Source of the DNA: Aplectana chamaeleonis
Taxonomy: Eukaryota > Nematoda > Chromadorea > Rhabditida > Cosmocercidae
Length of the DNA stretch: 64,000 nt
Reading direction: 5' to 3'
NCBI GenBank assembly: GCA_029168955.1
Contig: JAPDOI010000149.1
Span: 301,001-365,000 of the forward strand
Below are positions 42,400-55,200 of the stretch, piece after piece. Position 1 is the first letter of the stretch. The number at the start of each line of letters is the position of its first letter. Made by a program: the position numbers and the translations under genes. The notes below the pieces were generated by a model. That model did not search any database. It was not told the origin of the DNA and worked only from the letters and a program-made list of their open reading frames with translations.

Positions 42400-45300
42400 G
42401 GGACGTCGTGAAAAGCGCTCGGGCTTCTGATGACGTCATCGGGACATCGCGAAAAGTGCTTCGGGCTTCTGATGACGTCATCGGGACGTCGTCAAAAGTG
42501 CTTCGGGCTCCTGATGACGTCATCGTGACGTCGTGAAAAGTGCTTCGGGCTTCTGATGACGTCATCGGGACGCCGTGAAAAGTGCTTCGGGCTTCTGATG
42601 GCGTCATCGGGACGTCGTGAAAAGTGCTTCGGGCTTCTGATGACGTCATCGGGACATCGCGAAAAGTGCTTCGGGCTTCTGATGACGTCATCGGGACGTC
42701 GTGAAAAGTGCCTCGGGCTCCTGATGACGTCATCAGGACGTCGTGAAAAGTGCTTCGGGCTTCTGATGGCGTCATCGGGACATCGCGAAAAAGGCTTCGG
42801 GCTCCTGATGACGTCATCGTGACGTCGTGAAAAGTGCTTCGGTCTTCTGATGACGTCATCGGGACGTCGTGAAAAGTGCCTCGGGCTCCTGATGACGTCA
42901 TCGTGACGTCGTGAAAAACGCCTCGGGCTTCTGATGGCGTCATCGGGACGTCGTGAAAAGTGCTTCGGGATTCTGATGACGTCATCAGGACGTCGTCAAA
43001 AGTGCTTCTGGCTCCTGATGACTTCATCGTGACGTCGTGAAAAGTGCTTCGGGCTTCTGATGACGTCATCGGGACGTCGTGAAAAGTGCTTCGGTCTTCT
43101 GATGCGTCATCGGGACGTCGTGAAAAGTGCCTCGGGCTCCTGATGGCGTCATCGGGACGTCGTGAAAAGTGCTTCGGGCTTCTGATGACGTCATCGGGAC
43201 GTCGTCAAAAGTGCTTCGGGCTCCTGATGACGTCATCAGGACGTCGTCGGAAGTGCTTCGGGCTCCTGATGACGTCATCGTGACGTCGTGAAAAGTGCTT
43301 CGGGCTCCTGATGACGTCATCGTGACGTCGTGAAAAGTGCTTCGGGCTTCTGATGACGTCATCGGGACGTCGTGAAAAGTGCCTCGGGCTCCTGATGACG
43401 TCATCAGGACGTCGCGAAAAGTGCTTCGGGCTCCTGATGACGTCATCGTGACGTCGTGAAAAGTGCTTCGGTGTTCTGATGACGTCATCGGGACGTCGTG
43501 AAAAGTGCTTCGGGCTTCTGATGACGTCATCGGGACATCGCGAAAAGTGATTCGGGCTTCTGATGACGTCATCGGGACGTCGTGAAAAGTGCTTCGGGCT
43601 TCTGATGGCGTCATCGGGACGTCGTGAAAAGTGCTTCGGGCTTCTGATGACGTCATTGTGACATCGCGAAAAGTGCTTCGGGCTCCTGATGACGTCATCG
43701 TGACGTCGTGAAAAGTGCTTCGGGCTTCTGATGACGTCATCGGGACGTCGTGAAAAGTGCCTCGGGCTCCTGATGACGTCATCAGGACGTCGCGAAAAGT
43801 GCTTCGGGCTCCTGATGACGTCATCGTGACGTCGTGAAAAGTGCTTCGGTGTTCTGATGACGTCATCGGGACGTCGTGAAAAGTGCTTTGGGCTTCTGAT
43901 GACGTCATCGGGACATCGCGAAAAGTGATTCGGGCTTCTGATGACGTCATCGGGACGTCGTGAAAAGTGCTTCGGGCTTCTGATGGCGTCATCGGGACGT
44001 CGTGAAAAGTGCTTCGGGCTTCTGATGACGTCATTGTGACATCGCGAAAAGTGCTTCGGGCTCCTGATGACGTCATCGGGACGTCGTGAAAAGTGCTTCG
44101 GGCTTCTGATGACGTCATCAGGACGTCGCGAAAAGTGCTTCGGGCTCCTGATGACGTCATCGTGACGTCGTGAAAAGTGCTTCGGTGTTCTGATGACGTC
44201 ATCGGGACGTCGTGAAAAGTGCTTCGGGCTTCTGATGACGTCATCGGGACATCGCGAAAAGTGATTCGGGCTTCTGATGACGTCATCGGGACGTCGTGAA
44301 AAGTGCTTCGGGCTTCTGATGACGTCATCAGGACGTCGTCGGAAGTGCTTCGGGCTCCTGATGACGTCATTGTGACATCGCGAAAAGTGCTTCGGGCTTC
44401 TGATGACGTCATCGGGACGTCGTGAAAAGTGCCTCGGGCTCCTGATGACGTCATCAGGACGTCGTGAAAAGTGCTTCGGGCTTCTGATGGCGTCATCGGG
44501 ACGTCGTGAAAAGTGCTTCGGGCTTCTGATGACGTCATCGGGACATCGCGAAAAGTGCTTCGGGCTCCTGATGACGTCATCGTGACGTCGTGAAAAGTGC
44601 TTCGGTCTTCTGATGACGTCATCGGGACGTCGTGAAAAGTGCCTCGGGCTCCTGATGACGTCATCGTGACGTCGTGAAAAGTGCCTCGGGCTTCTGATGG
44701 CGTCATCGGGACGCCGTGAAAAGTGCTTCGGGATTCTGATGACGTCATCAGGACGTCGTCAAAAGTGCTTCTGGCTCCTGATAACGTCATCGTGACGTCG
44801 TGAAAAGTGCTTCGGGCTTCTGGTGACGTCATCGGGACGTCGTCAAAAGTGCTTCGGGCTCCTGATGACGTCATCAGGACGTCGTCGGAAGTGCTTCGGG
44901 CTCCTGATGACGTCATCGTGACGTCGTGAAAAGTGCTTCGGGCTTCTGATGACGTCATCGGGACGTCGTGAAAAGTGCTTCGGGCTTCTGATGACGTCAT
45001 CGTGACATCGCGAACATCGCGAAAAGTGCTTCGGGCTTCTGATGGCGTCATCGGGACGTCGTGAAAAGTGCTTCGGGATTCTGATGACGTCATCAGGACG
45101 TCGTCAAAAGTGCTTCGGGCTTCTGATGACGTCATCGTGACGTCGTGAAAAGTGCTTCAAGCTTCTGATGACGTCATCGGGGCGTCGTGAAAAGTGCCTC
45201 GGGCTCCTGATGACGTCATCAGGACGTCGTGAAAAGTGCTTCGGGCTTCTGATGGCGTCATCGGGACGTCGTGAAAAGTGCTTCGGGCTTCTGATGACGT

Positions 45301-48300
45301 CATCGGGACATCGCGAAAAGTGCTTCGGGCTCCTGATGACGTCATCGTGACGTCGTGAAAAGTGCTTCGGTGTTCTGATGACGTCATCAGGACGTCGTCA
45401 AAAGTGCTTCTGGCTCCTGATGACGTCATCGTGACGTCGTGAAAAGTGCTTCGGGCCTCTGGTGACGTCATCGGGACGTCGTCAAAAGTGCTTCGGGCTT
45501 CTGATGGCGTCATCGGGACGTCGTGAAAAGTGCTTCGGGCTTCTGATGACGTCATCGTGACGTCGTGAAAAGTGCTTCGGGCTTCTGATGACGTCATCGG
45601 GACGTCGTGAAAAGTGCCTCGGGCTCCTGATGACGTCATCAGGACGTCGCGAAAAGTGCTTCGGGCTTCTGATGGCGTCATCGGGACGTCGTGAAAAGTG
45701 CTTCGGGATTCTGATGACGTCATCAGGACGCCGTCAAAAGTGCTTCGGGCTTCTGATGACGTCATCGTGACGTCGTGAAAAGTGCTTCAAGCTTCTGATG
45801 ACGTCATCGGGACGTCGTGAAAAGTGCCTCCGGGCTCCTGATGACGTCATCAGGACGTCGTGAAAAGTGCTTCCGGGCTTCTGATGGCGTCATCGGGACG
45901 TCGTGAAAAGTGCTTCGGGCTTCTGATGACGTCATCGGACATCGCGAAAAGTGCTTCGGGTTCTGATGACGTCATTGTGACGTCGTGAAAAGTGCTTCGG
46001 GCTTCTGATGACGTCATCGGGACGTCGTGAAAAGTGCTTCGGGCTTCTGATGACGTCATCGGGGCGTCGTGAAAAGGGCTTCGGGCTTCTGATGGCGTCA
46101 TCGTGAGGTCGGGAAAAGTGCCTCGGGCTCTGATGACGTCATCGGGACATCGCGAAAGTGCTTCGGGCTTCTGATGACGTCATCGGGACGTCGTGAAAAG
46201 TGCTCGGGCTTCTGATGACGTCATCAGGACGTCGTGAAAAGTGCTTCGGGCTTCTGATGACGTCATCGACGTCGTGAAAAGTGCTTCGGGCTTCTGATGA
46301 CGTCATCGGGACGTCGCGAAAAGTGCTTCCGGGCTCTGATGACGTCATCGGACGTCGTCGAAAAGTGCCCGGGCTCTGATGACGTCATCGTGACGTCGAA
46401 AAGTGCTTCGGGCTTGATGACGTCATCGGGACGTCGTGAAAAGTGCTTCGGGCTCCTGATGACGTCATCGTGACGTCGTGAAAAGTGCCTCGGGCTCTGA
46501 TGACGTCATCGGACGTCGTGAAAAAGTGCTCGGGATTCTGATGACGTCATCAGGACGTCGTGAAAAGTGCTTCGGCTGATGACGTCATCGGGACGTCGTG
46601 AAAAGTGCTTCGGGCTTCTGATGACGTCATCGGGACGTCGCGAAAAGTGCTTCGGGCTTCTGATGGCGTCATCGGGACGTCGAAAAGTGCTTCGGGCTTC
46701 TGATGACGTCATCGTGACATCGCGAAAAGTGCTTCGGGCTCCTGATGACGTCATCGGGACGTCGAAAAGTGCTTCGGGCTTCTGATGACGTCATCAGGAC
46801 GTCGCGAAAAGTGCTTCGTTCTGATGACGTCATCGTGACGTCGTGAAAAGTGCTTCGGTGTTCTGATGACGTCATCGGGACGTCGTGAAAAGTGCTTCGG
46901 GCTTCTGATGACGTCATCGGGACATCGCGAAAAGTGATTCGGGCTTCTGATGACGTCATCGGGACGTCGTGAAAAGTGCTTCGGGCTTCTGATGGCGTCA
47001 TCGGGACGTCGTGAAAAGTGCTTCGGGCTTCTGATGACGTCATTGTGACATCGCGAAAAGTGCTTCGGGCTTCTGATGACGTCATCGGGACGTCGTGAAA
47101 AGTGCCTCGGGCTCCTGATGACGTCATCAGGACGTCGTGAAAAGTGCTTCGGGCTTCTGATGGCGTCATCGGGACGTCGTGAAAAGTGCTTCGGGCTTCT
47201 GATGACGTCATCGGGACATCGCGAAAAGTGCTTCGGGCTCCTGATGACGTCATCGTGACGTCGTGAAAAGTGCTTCGGTCTTCTGATGACGTCATCGGGA
47301 CGTCGTGAAAAGTGCCTCGGGCTCCTGATGACGTCATCGTGACGTCGTGAAAAGTGCCTCGGGCTTCTGATGGCGTCATCGGGACGCCGTGAAAAGTGCT
47401 TCGGGATTCTGATGACGTCATCAGGACGTCGTCAAAAGTGCTTCTGGCTCCTGATGACGTCATCGTGACGTCGTGAAAAGTGCTTCGGGCTTCTGGTGAC
47501 GTCATCGGGACGTCGTCAAAAGTGCTTCGGGCTCCTGATGACGTCATCAGGACGTCGTCGGAAGTGCTTCGGGCTCCTGATGACGTCATCGTGACGTCGT
47601 GAAAAGTGCTTCGGGCTTCTGATGACGTCATCGGGACGTCGTGAAAAGTGCTTCGGGCTTCTGATGACGTCATCGTGACATCGCGAACATCGCGAAAAGT
47701 GCTTCGGGCTTCTGATGGCGTCATCGGGACGTCGTGAAAAGTGCTTCGGGATTCTGATGACGTCATCAGGACGTCGTCAAAAGTGCTTCGGGCTTCTGAT
47801 GACGTCATCGTGACGTCGTGAAAAGTGCTTCAAGCTTCTGATGACGTCATCGGGGCGTCGTGAAAAGTGCCTCGGGCTCCTGATGACGTCATCAGGACGT
47901 CGTGAAAAGTGCTTCGGGCTTCTGATGGCGTCATCGGGACGTCGTGAAAAGTGCTTCGGGCTTCTGATGACGTCATCGGGACATCGCGAAAAGTGCTTCG
48001 GGCTCCTGATGACGTCATCGTGACGTCGTGAAAAGTGCTTCGGTGTTCTGATGACGTCATCAGGACGTCGTCAAAAGTGCTTCTGGCTCCTGATGACGTC
48101 ATCGTGACGTCGTGAAAAGTGCTTCGGGCCTCTGGTGACGTCATCGGGACGTCGTCAAAAGTGCTTCGGGCTTCTGATGGCGTCATCGGGACGTCGTGAA
48201 AAGTGCTTCGGGCTTCTGATGACGTCATCGTGACGTCGTGAAAAGTGCTTCGGGCTTCTGATGACGTCATCGGGACGTCGTGAAAAGTGCCTGGGCTCCT

Positions 48301-51300
48301 GATGACGTCATCAGGACGTCGCGAAAAGTGCTTCGGGCTTCTGATGGCGTCATCGGGACGTCGTGAAAAGTGCTTCGGGATTCTGATGACGTCATCAGGA
48401 CGCCGTCAAAGTGCTTCGGGCTTCTGATGACGTCATCGTGACGTCGTGAAAAGTGCTTCGGGCTTCTGATGACGTCATCGGGACGTCGTGAAAGTGCCTG
48501 GCTCCTGATGACGTCATCAGGACGTCGTGAAAAAGTGCTTCGGGCTTCTGATGGCGTCATCGGAACGTCGTGAAAAGTGCTTCGGGCTTCTGATGACGTC
48601 ATCGGGACGTCGTGAAAAGTGCCTCGGGCTCCTGATGACGTCATCGTGACGTCGTGAAAAGTGCTTCGGTGTTCTGATGGCGGCATCGGGGCGTCGTGAA
48701 AAGGGCTTCGGGCGTCTGATGACGTCATCGGGACATCGCGAAAAGTGATCAGGCTTCTAATGACGTCATCGGGACGTCGTGAAAAGTGCTTCGGGCTTCT
48801 GATGGCGTCATCGGGACGTCGTGAAAAGTGCTTCGGGCTTCTGATGACGTCATTGTGACATCGCGAAAAGTGCTTCGGGCTTCTGATGACGTCATCGGGA
48901 CGTCGTGAAAAGTGCCTCGGGCTCCTGATGACGTCATCAGGACGTCGTGAAAAGTGCTTCGGGCTTCTGATGGCGTCATCGGGACGTCGTGAAAAGTTCT
49001 TCGGGCTTCTGATGACGTCATCGGGACATCGCGAAAAGTGCTTCGGGCTCCTGATGACGTCATCGTGACGTCGTGAAAAGTGCTTCGGTCTTCTGATGAC
49101 GTCATCGGGACGTCGTGAAAAGTGCCTCGGGCTCCTGATGACGTCATCGTGACGTCGTGAAAAGTGCCTCGGGCTTCTGATGGCGTCATCGGGACGCCGT
49201 GAAAAGTGCTTCGGGATTCTGATGACGTCATCAGGACGTCGTGAAAAGTGCTTCGGGCTTCTGATGACGTCATCGGGACATCGCGAAAAGTGCTTCGGGC
49301 TTCTGATGACGTCATCGGGACGTCGTGAAAAGTGCCTCGGGCTCCTGATGACGTCATCGGGACGTCGTGAAAAGTGCTTCGGGCTTCTGATGGCGTCATC
49401 GGGACGTCGTGAAAAGTGCTTCGGGCTTCTGATGACGTCATTGTGACATCGCGAAAAGTGCTTCGGGCTCCTGATGACGTCATCGGGACGTCGTGAAAAG
49501 TGCTTCGGGCTTCTGATGACGTCATCAGGACGTCGCGAAAAGTGCTTCGGGCTCCTGATGACGTCATCGTGACGTCGTGAAAAGTGCTTCGGTGTTCTGA
49601 TGACGTCATCGGGACGTCGTGAAAAGTGCTTCGGGCTTCTGATGACGTCATCGGGACATCGCGAAAAGTGATTCGGGCTTCTGATGACGTCATCGGGACG
49701 TCGTGAAAAGTGCTTCGGGCTTCTGATGGCGTCATCGGGACGTCGTGAAAAGTGCTTCGGGCTTCTGATGACGTCATTGTGACATCGCGAAAAGTGCTTC
49801 GGGCTTCTGATGACGTCATCGGGACGTCGTGAAAAGGGCCTCGGGCTCCTGGTGGCGTCATCAGGACGTCGTGAAAGTGCTTGGGGCTTCTGATGGCGTC
49901 ATGGGGACGTCGTGAAAAGTGCTTCGGGCTTCTGATGACGTCATCGGGACATCGCGAAAAGTGCTTCGGGCTCCTGATGACGTCATCGTGACGTCGTGAA
50001 AAGTGCTTCGGTCTTCTGATCACGTCATCGGGACGTCGTGAAAAGTGCCTCGGGCTCCTGATGACGTCATCGTGACGTCGTGAAAGTGCCTCGGGCTTCT
50101 GATGGCGTCATCGGGACGCCGTGAAAAGTGCTTCGGGATTCTGATGACGTCATCAGGACGTCGTCAAAAGTGCTTCTGGTTCTGATGACGTCATCGTGAC
50201 GTCGTGAAAGTGCTTCGGGCTTCTGGTGACGTCATCGGGACGTCGTCAAAGTGCTTCAGGCTCCTGATGACGTCATCAGGACGTCGTCGGAAGTGCTTCG
50301 GGCTCCTGATGACGTCATCGTGACGTCGTGAAAAGTGCTTCGGGCTTCTGATGACGTCATCGGACGTCGTGAAAAGTGCTTCGGGCTTCTGATGACGTCA
50401 TCGTGACATCGCGAACATCGCGAAAAGTGCTTCGGGCTTCTGATGGCGTCATCGGGACGTCGTGAAAAGTGCTTCGGGATTCTGATGACGTCATCAGGAC
50501 GTCGTCAAAGTGCTTCGGGCTTCTGATGACGTCATCGTGACGTCGTGAAAAGTGCTTCAAGCTTCTGATGACGTCATCGGGGCGTCGTGAAAAGTGCCTC
50601 GGGCTCCTGATGACGTCATCAGGACGTCGTGAAAAAGTGCTTCGGGCTTCTGATGGCGTCATCGGGACGTCGTGAAAAGTGCTTCGGGCTTCTGATGACG
50701 TCATCGGGACATCGCGAAAGTGCTTCGGGCTCCTGATGACGTCATCGTGACGTCGTGAAAAGTGCTTCGGTGTTCTGATGACGTCATCAGGACGTCGTCA
50801 AAAGTGCTTCTGGCTCCTGATGACGTCATCGTGACGTCGTGAAAAGTGCTTCGGGCCTCTGGTGACGTCATCGGGACGTCGTCAAAAGTGCTTCGGGCTT
50901 CTGATGGCGTCATCGGGACGTCGTGAAAAGTGCTTCGGGCTTCTGATGACGTCATCGTGACGTCGTGAAAAGTGCTTCGGGCTTCTGATGACGTCATCGG
51001 GACGTCGTGAAAAGTGCCTCGGGCTCCTGATGACGTCATCAGGACGTCGCGAAAAGTGCTTCGGGCTTCTGATGGCGTCATCGGGACGTCGTGAAAAGTG
51101 CTTCGGGATTCTGATGACGTCATCAGGACGCCGTCAAAAGTGCTTCGGGCTTCTGATGACGTCATCGTGACGTCGTGAAAAGTGCTTCAAGCTTCTGATG
51201 ACGTCATCGGGACGTCGTGAAAAGTGCCTCGGGCTCCTGATGACGTCATCAGGACGTCGTGAAAAGTGCTTCGGGCTTCTGATGGCGTCATCGGGACGTC

Positions 51301-52240
51301 GTGAAAAGTGCTTCGGGCTTCTGATGACGTCATCGGGACATCGCGAAAAGTGCTTCGGGCTCCTGATGACGTCATCGTGACGTCGTGAAAAGTGCTTCGG
51401 TGTTCTGATGACGTCATCGGGACGTCGTGAAAAGTGCTTCGGGCTTCTGATGACGTCATCGGGACATCGCGAAAAGTGATTCGGGCTTCTGATGACGTCA
51501 TCGGGACGTCGTGAAAAGTGCTTCGGGCTTCTGATGGCGTCATCGGGACGTCGTGAAAAGTGCTTCGGGCTTCTGATGACGTCATTGTGACATCGCGAAA
51601 AGTGCTTCGGGCTTCTGATGACGTCATCGGGACGTCGTGAAAAGTGCCTCGGGCTCCTGATGACGTCATCAGGACGTCGTGAAAAGTGCTTCGGGCTTCT
51701 GATGGCGTCATCGGGACGTCGTGAAAAGTTCTTCGGGCTTCTGATGACGTCATCGGGACATCGCGAAAAGTGCTTCGGGCTCCTGATGACGTCATCGTGA
51801 CGTCGTGAAAAGTGCTTCGGTCTTCTGATGACGTCATCGGGACGTCGTGAAAAGTGCCTCGGGCTCCTGATGACGTCATCGTGACGTCGTGAAAAGTGCC
51901 TCGGGCTTCTGATGGCGTCATCGGGACGCCGTGAAAAGTGCTTCGGGATTCTGATGACGTCATCAGGACGTCGTCAAAAGTGCTTCTGGCTCCTGATGAC
52001 GTCATCGTGACGTCGTGAAAAGTGCTTCGGGCTTCTGGTGACGTCATCGACGTCGTGACAAGTGCTTCGGGCTCCTGATGACGTCATCTGGACGTCGTCG
52101 GAAGTGCTTCGGGCTCCTGATGACGTCATCGTGACGTCGTGAAAAGTGCTTCGGGCTTCTGATGACGTCATCGGGACGTCGTGAAAAGTGCTTCGGGCTT
52201 CTGATGACGTCATCGTGACATCGCGAACATCGCGAAAAGT
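42400..52240. repeat. Higher-order duplication within the satellite (~2.7-kb blocks)
   Basis: A rare insertion, CATCGCGAACATCGCG, occurs once per block at 45006, 47679, 50407 and 52219, spacings 2673, 2728 and 1812 bp. Another rare variant, GTGCTTCAAGCTTCTG, follows each at about the same offset (45153, 47825, 50553, 52366). The variant order between markers is largely conserved, so the 42-mers were amplified as multi-kilobase blocks. Shorter 420-bp (10-unit) periods also occur, for example 45168/45588 and 51198/51618. Confidence 0.82.
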
Positions 52241-55200
52241 GCTTCGGGCTTCTGATGGCGTCATGGGGACGTCGTGAAAAGTGCTTCGGGATTCTGATGA
52301 CGTCATCAGGACGTCGTCAAAAGTGCTTCGGGCTCCTGATGACGTCATCGTGACGTCGTGAAAAGTGCTTCAAGCTTCTGATGACGTCATCGGTACGTCG
52401 TGGAAAGTGCCTCGGGCTCCTGACGACGTCATCAGGACGTCGTGAAAAGTGCTTCGGCCTTCTGATGGCGTCATCGGGACGTCGTGAAAAGTGCTTCGGG
52501 CTCCTGATGACGTCATCGTGACGTCGTGAAAAGTGCTTCGGGCTTCTGATGACGTCATCGGGACGTCGAGAAAAGTGCTTCGGGCTTCTGATGGCGTCAT
52601 CGGGACGTCGTGAAAAGTGCTTCGGGCTTCTGATGACGTCATCGGGACATCGCGAAAAGTGCTTCGGGCTTCTGATGACGTCATCGGGACGTCGTGAAAA
52701 GTGCCTCGGGCTCCTGATGACGTCATCAGGACGTCGTGGAAAGTGCCTCGGGCTCCTGATGACGTCATCAGGACGTCGTGAAAAGTGCTTCGGGCTTCTG
52801 ATGGCGTCATCGGGACATCGCGAAAAGTGCTTCGGGCTCCTGATGACGTGATCGTGACGTCGTGAAAAGTGCTTCGGTCTTCTGATGACGTCATCGGGAC
52901 GTCGTGAAAAGTGCCTCGGGCCCCTGATGACGTCATCGTGACGTCGCGAAAAGTGCCTCGGGCTTCTGATGGCGTCATCGGGACGTCGTGAAAAGTGCTT
53001 CGGGATTCTGATGACGTCATCAGGACGTCGTCAAAAGTGCTTCTGGCTCCTGATGACGTCATCGTGACGTCGTGAAAAGTGCTTCGGGCTTCTGATGACG
53101 TCATCGGGACGTCGTGAAAAGTGCTTCGGTCTTCTGATGACGTCATCGCGACGTCGTGAAAAGTGCCTCGGGCTCCTGATGGCGTCATCGGGACGTCGTG
53201 AAAAGTGCTGCGGGCTTCTGATGACGTCATCGGGACGTCGTCAAAAGTGCTTCGGGCTCCTGATGACGTCATCAGGACGTCGTCGGAAGTGCTTCGGGCT
53301 CCTGATGACGTCATCGTGACGTCGTGAAAAGTGCTTCGGGCTCCTGATGACGTCATCGTGACGTCGTGAAAAGTGCTTCGGGCTTCTGATGACGTCATCG
53401 GGACGTCGTGAAAAGTGCCTCGGGCTCCTGATGACGTCATCAGGACGTCGTGAAAAGTGCTTCGGGCTCCTGATGACGTCATCGTGACGTCGTGAAAAGT
53501 GCTTCGGTGTTCTGAAGACGTCATCGGGACGTCGTGAAAAGTGCTTCGGGCTTCTGATGACGTCATCGGGACATCGCGAAAAGTGATTCGGGCTTCTGAT
53601 GACGTCATCGGGACGTCGTGAAAAGTGCTTCGGGCTTCTGATGGCGTCATCGGGACGTCGTGAAAAGTGCTTCGGGCTTCTGATGACGTCATCGTGACAT
53701 CGCGAAAAGTGCTTCGGGCTTCTGATGACGTCATCGGGACGTCGTGAAAAGTGCCTCGGGCTCCTGATGACGTCATCAGGACGTCGTGGAAAGTGCTTTG
53801 GGCTCCTGATGACGTCATCGTGACGTCGTGAAAAGTGCTTCGGGCTCCTGATGACGTCATCGTGACGTCGTGAAAAGTGCTTCGGGCTTCTGATGACGTC
53901 ATCGGGACGTCGTGAAAAGTGCCTCGGGCTCCTGATGACGTCATCAGGACGTCGTGAAAAGTGCTTCGGGCTCCTGATGACGTCATCGTGACGTCGTGAA
54001 AAGTGCTTCGGTGTTCTGAAGACGTCATCGGGACGTCGTGAAAAGTGCTTCGGGCTTCTGATGACGTCATCGGGACATCGCGAAAAGTGATTTGGGCTCC
54101 TGATGACGTCATCGGGACGTCGTGAAAAGTGCTTCGGGCTTCTGATGACGTCATCGGGACATCGCGAAAAGTGCTTCGGGCTTCTGATGACGTCATCGGG
54201 ACGTCGTGAAAAGTGCCTAGGGCTCCTGATGACGTCATCAGGACGTCGTGAAAAGTGCCTCGGGCTCCTGATGACGTCATCAGGACGTCGTGAAAAGTGC
54301 TTCGGGCTTCTGATGGCGTCATCGGGACATCGCGAAAAGTGCTTCGGGCTCCTGATGACGTCATCGTGACGTCGTGAAAAGTGCTTCGGGATTCTGATGA
54401 CGTCATCAGGACGTCTTCAGAAGTGCTTCGGGCTTCTGATGGCGTCATCGGGACGTCGTGAAAAGTGCTTCGGGCTCCTGATGACGTCATCGTGACGTCG
54501 TGAAAAGTGCTTCGGGCTTCTGATGACGTCATCGGGACGTCGTGAAAAGTGCCTCGGGCTCCTGATGACGTCATCAGGACGTCGTGAAAAGTGCTTCGGG
54601 CTCCTGATGACGTCATCGTGACGTCGTGAAAAGTGCTTCGGGCTCCTGATGACGTCATCGTGACGTCGTGAAAAGTGCTTCGGGCTTCTGATGACGTCAT
54701 CGGGACGTCGTGAAAAGTGCTTCGGGCTCCTGATGACGTCATCAGGACGTCGTGAAAAGTGCTTCGGGCTTCTGATGACGTCATCGGGACGTCGTGAAAA
54801 GTGCTTCGGTGTTCTGAAGACGTCATCGGGACGTCGTGAAAAGTGCTTCGGGCTTCTGATGACGTCATCGGGACATCGCGAAAAGTGATTTGGGCTCCTG
54901 ATGACGTCATCGGGACGTCGTGAAAAGTGCTTCGGGCTTCTGATGACGTCATCGGGACATCGCGAAAAGTGCTTCGGGCTTCTGATGACGTCATCGGGAC
55001 GTCGTGAAAAGTGCCTAGGGCTCCTGATGACGTCATCAGGACGTCGTGAAAAGTGCTTCGGGCTCCTGATGACGTCATCAGGACGTCGTCAGAAGTGCTT
55101 CGGGCTTCTGATGGCGTCATCGGGACATCGCGAAAAGTGCTTCGGGCTCCTGATGACGTCATCGTGACGTCGTGAAAAGTGCTTCGGTCTTCTGATGACG

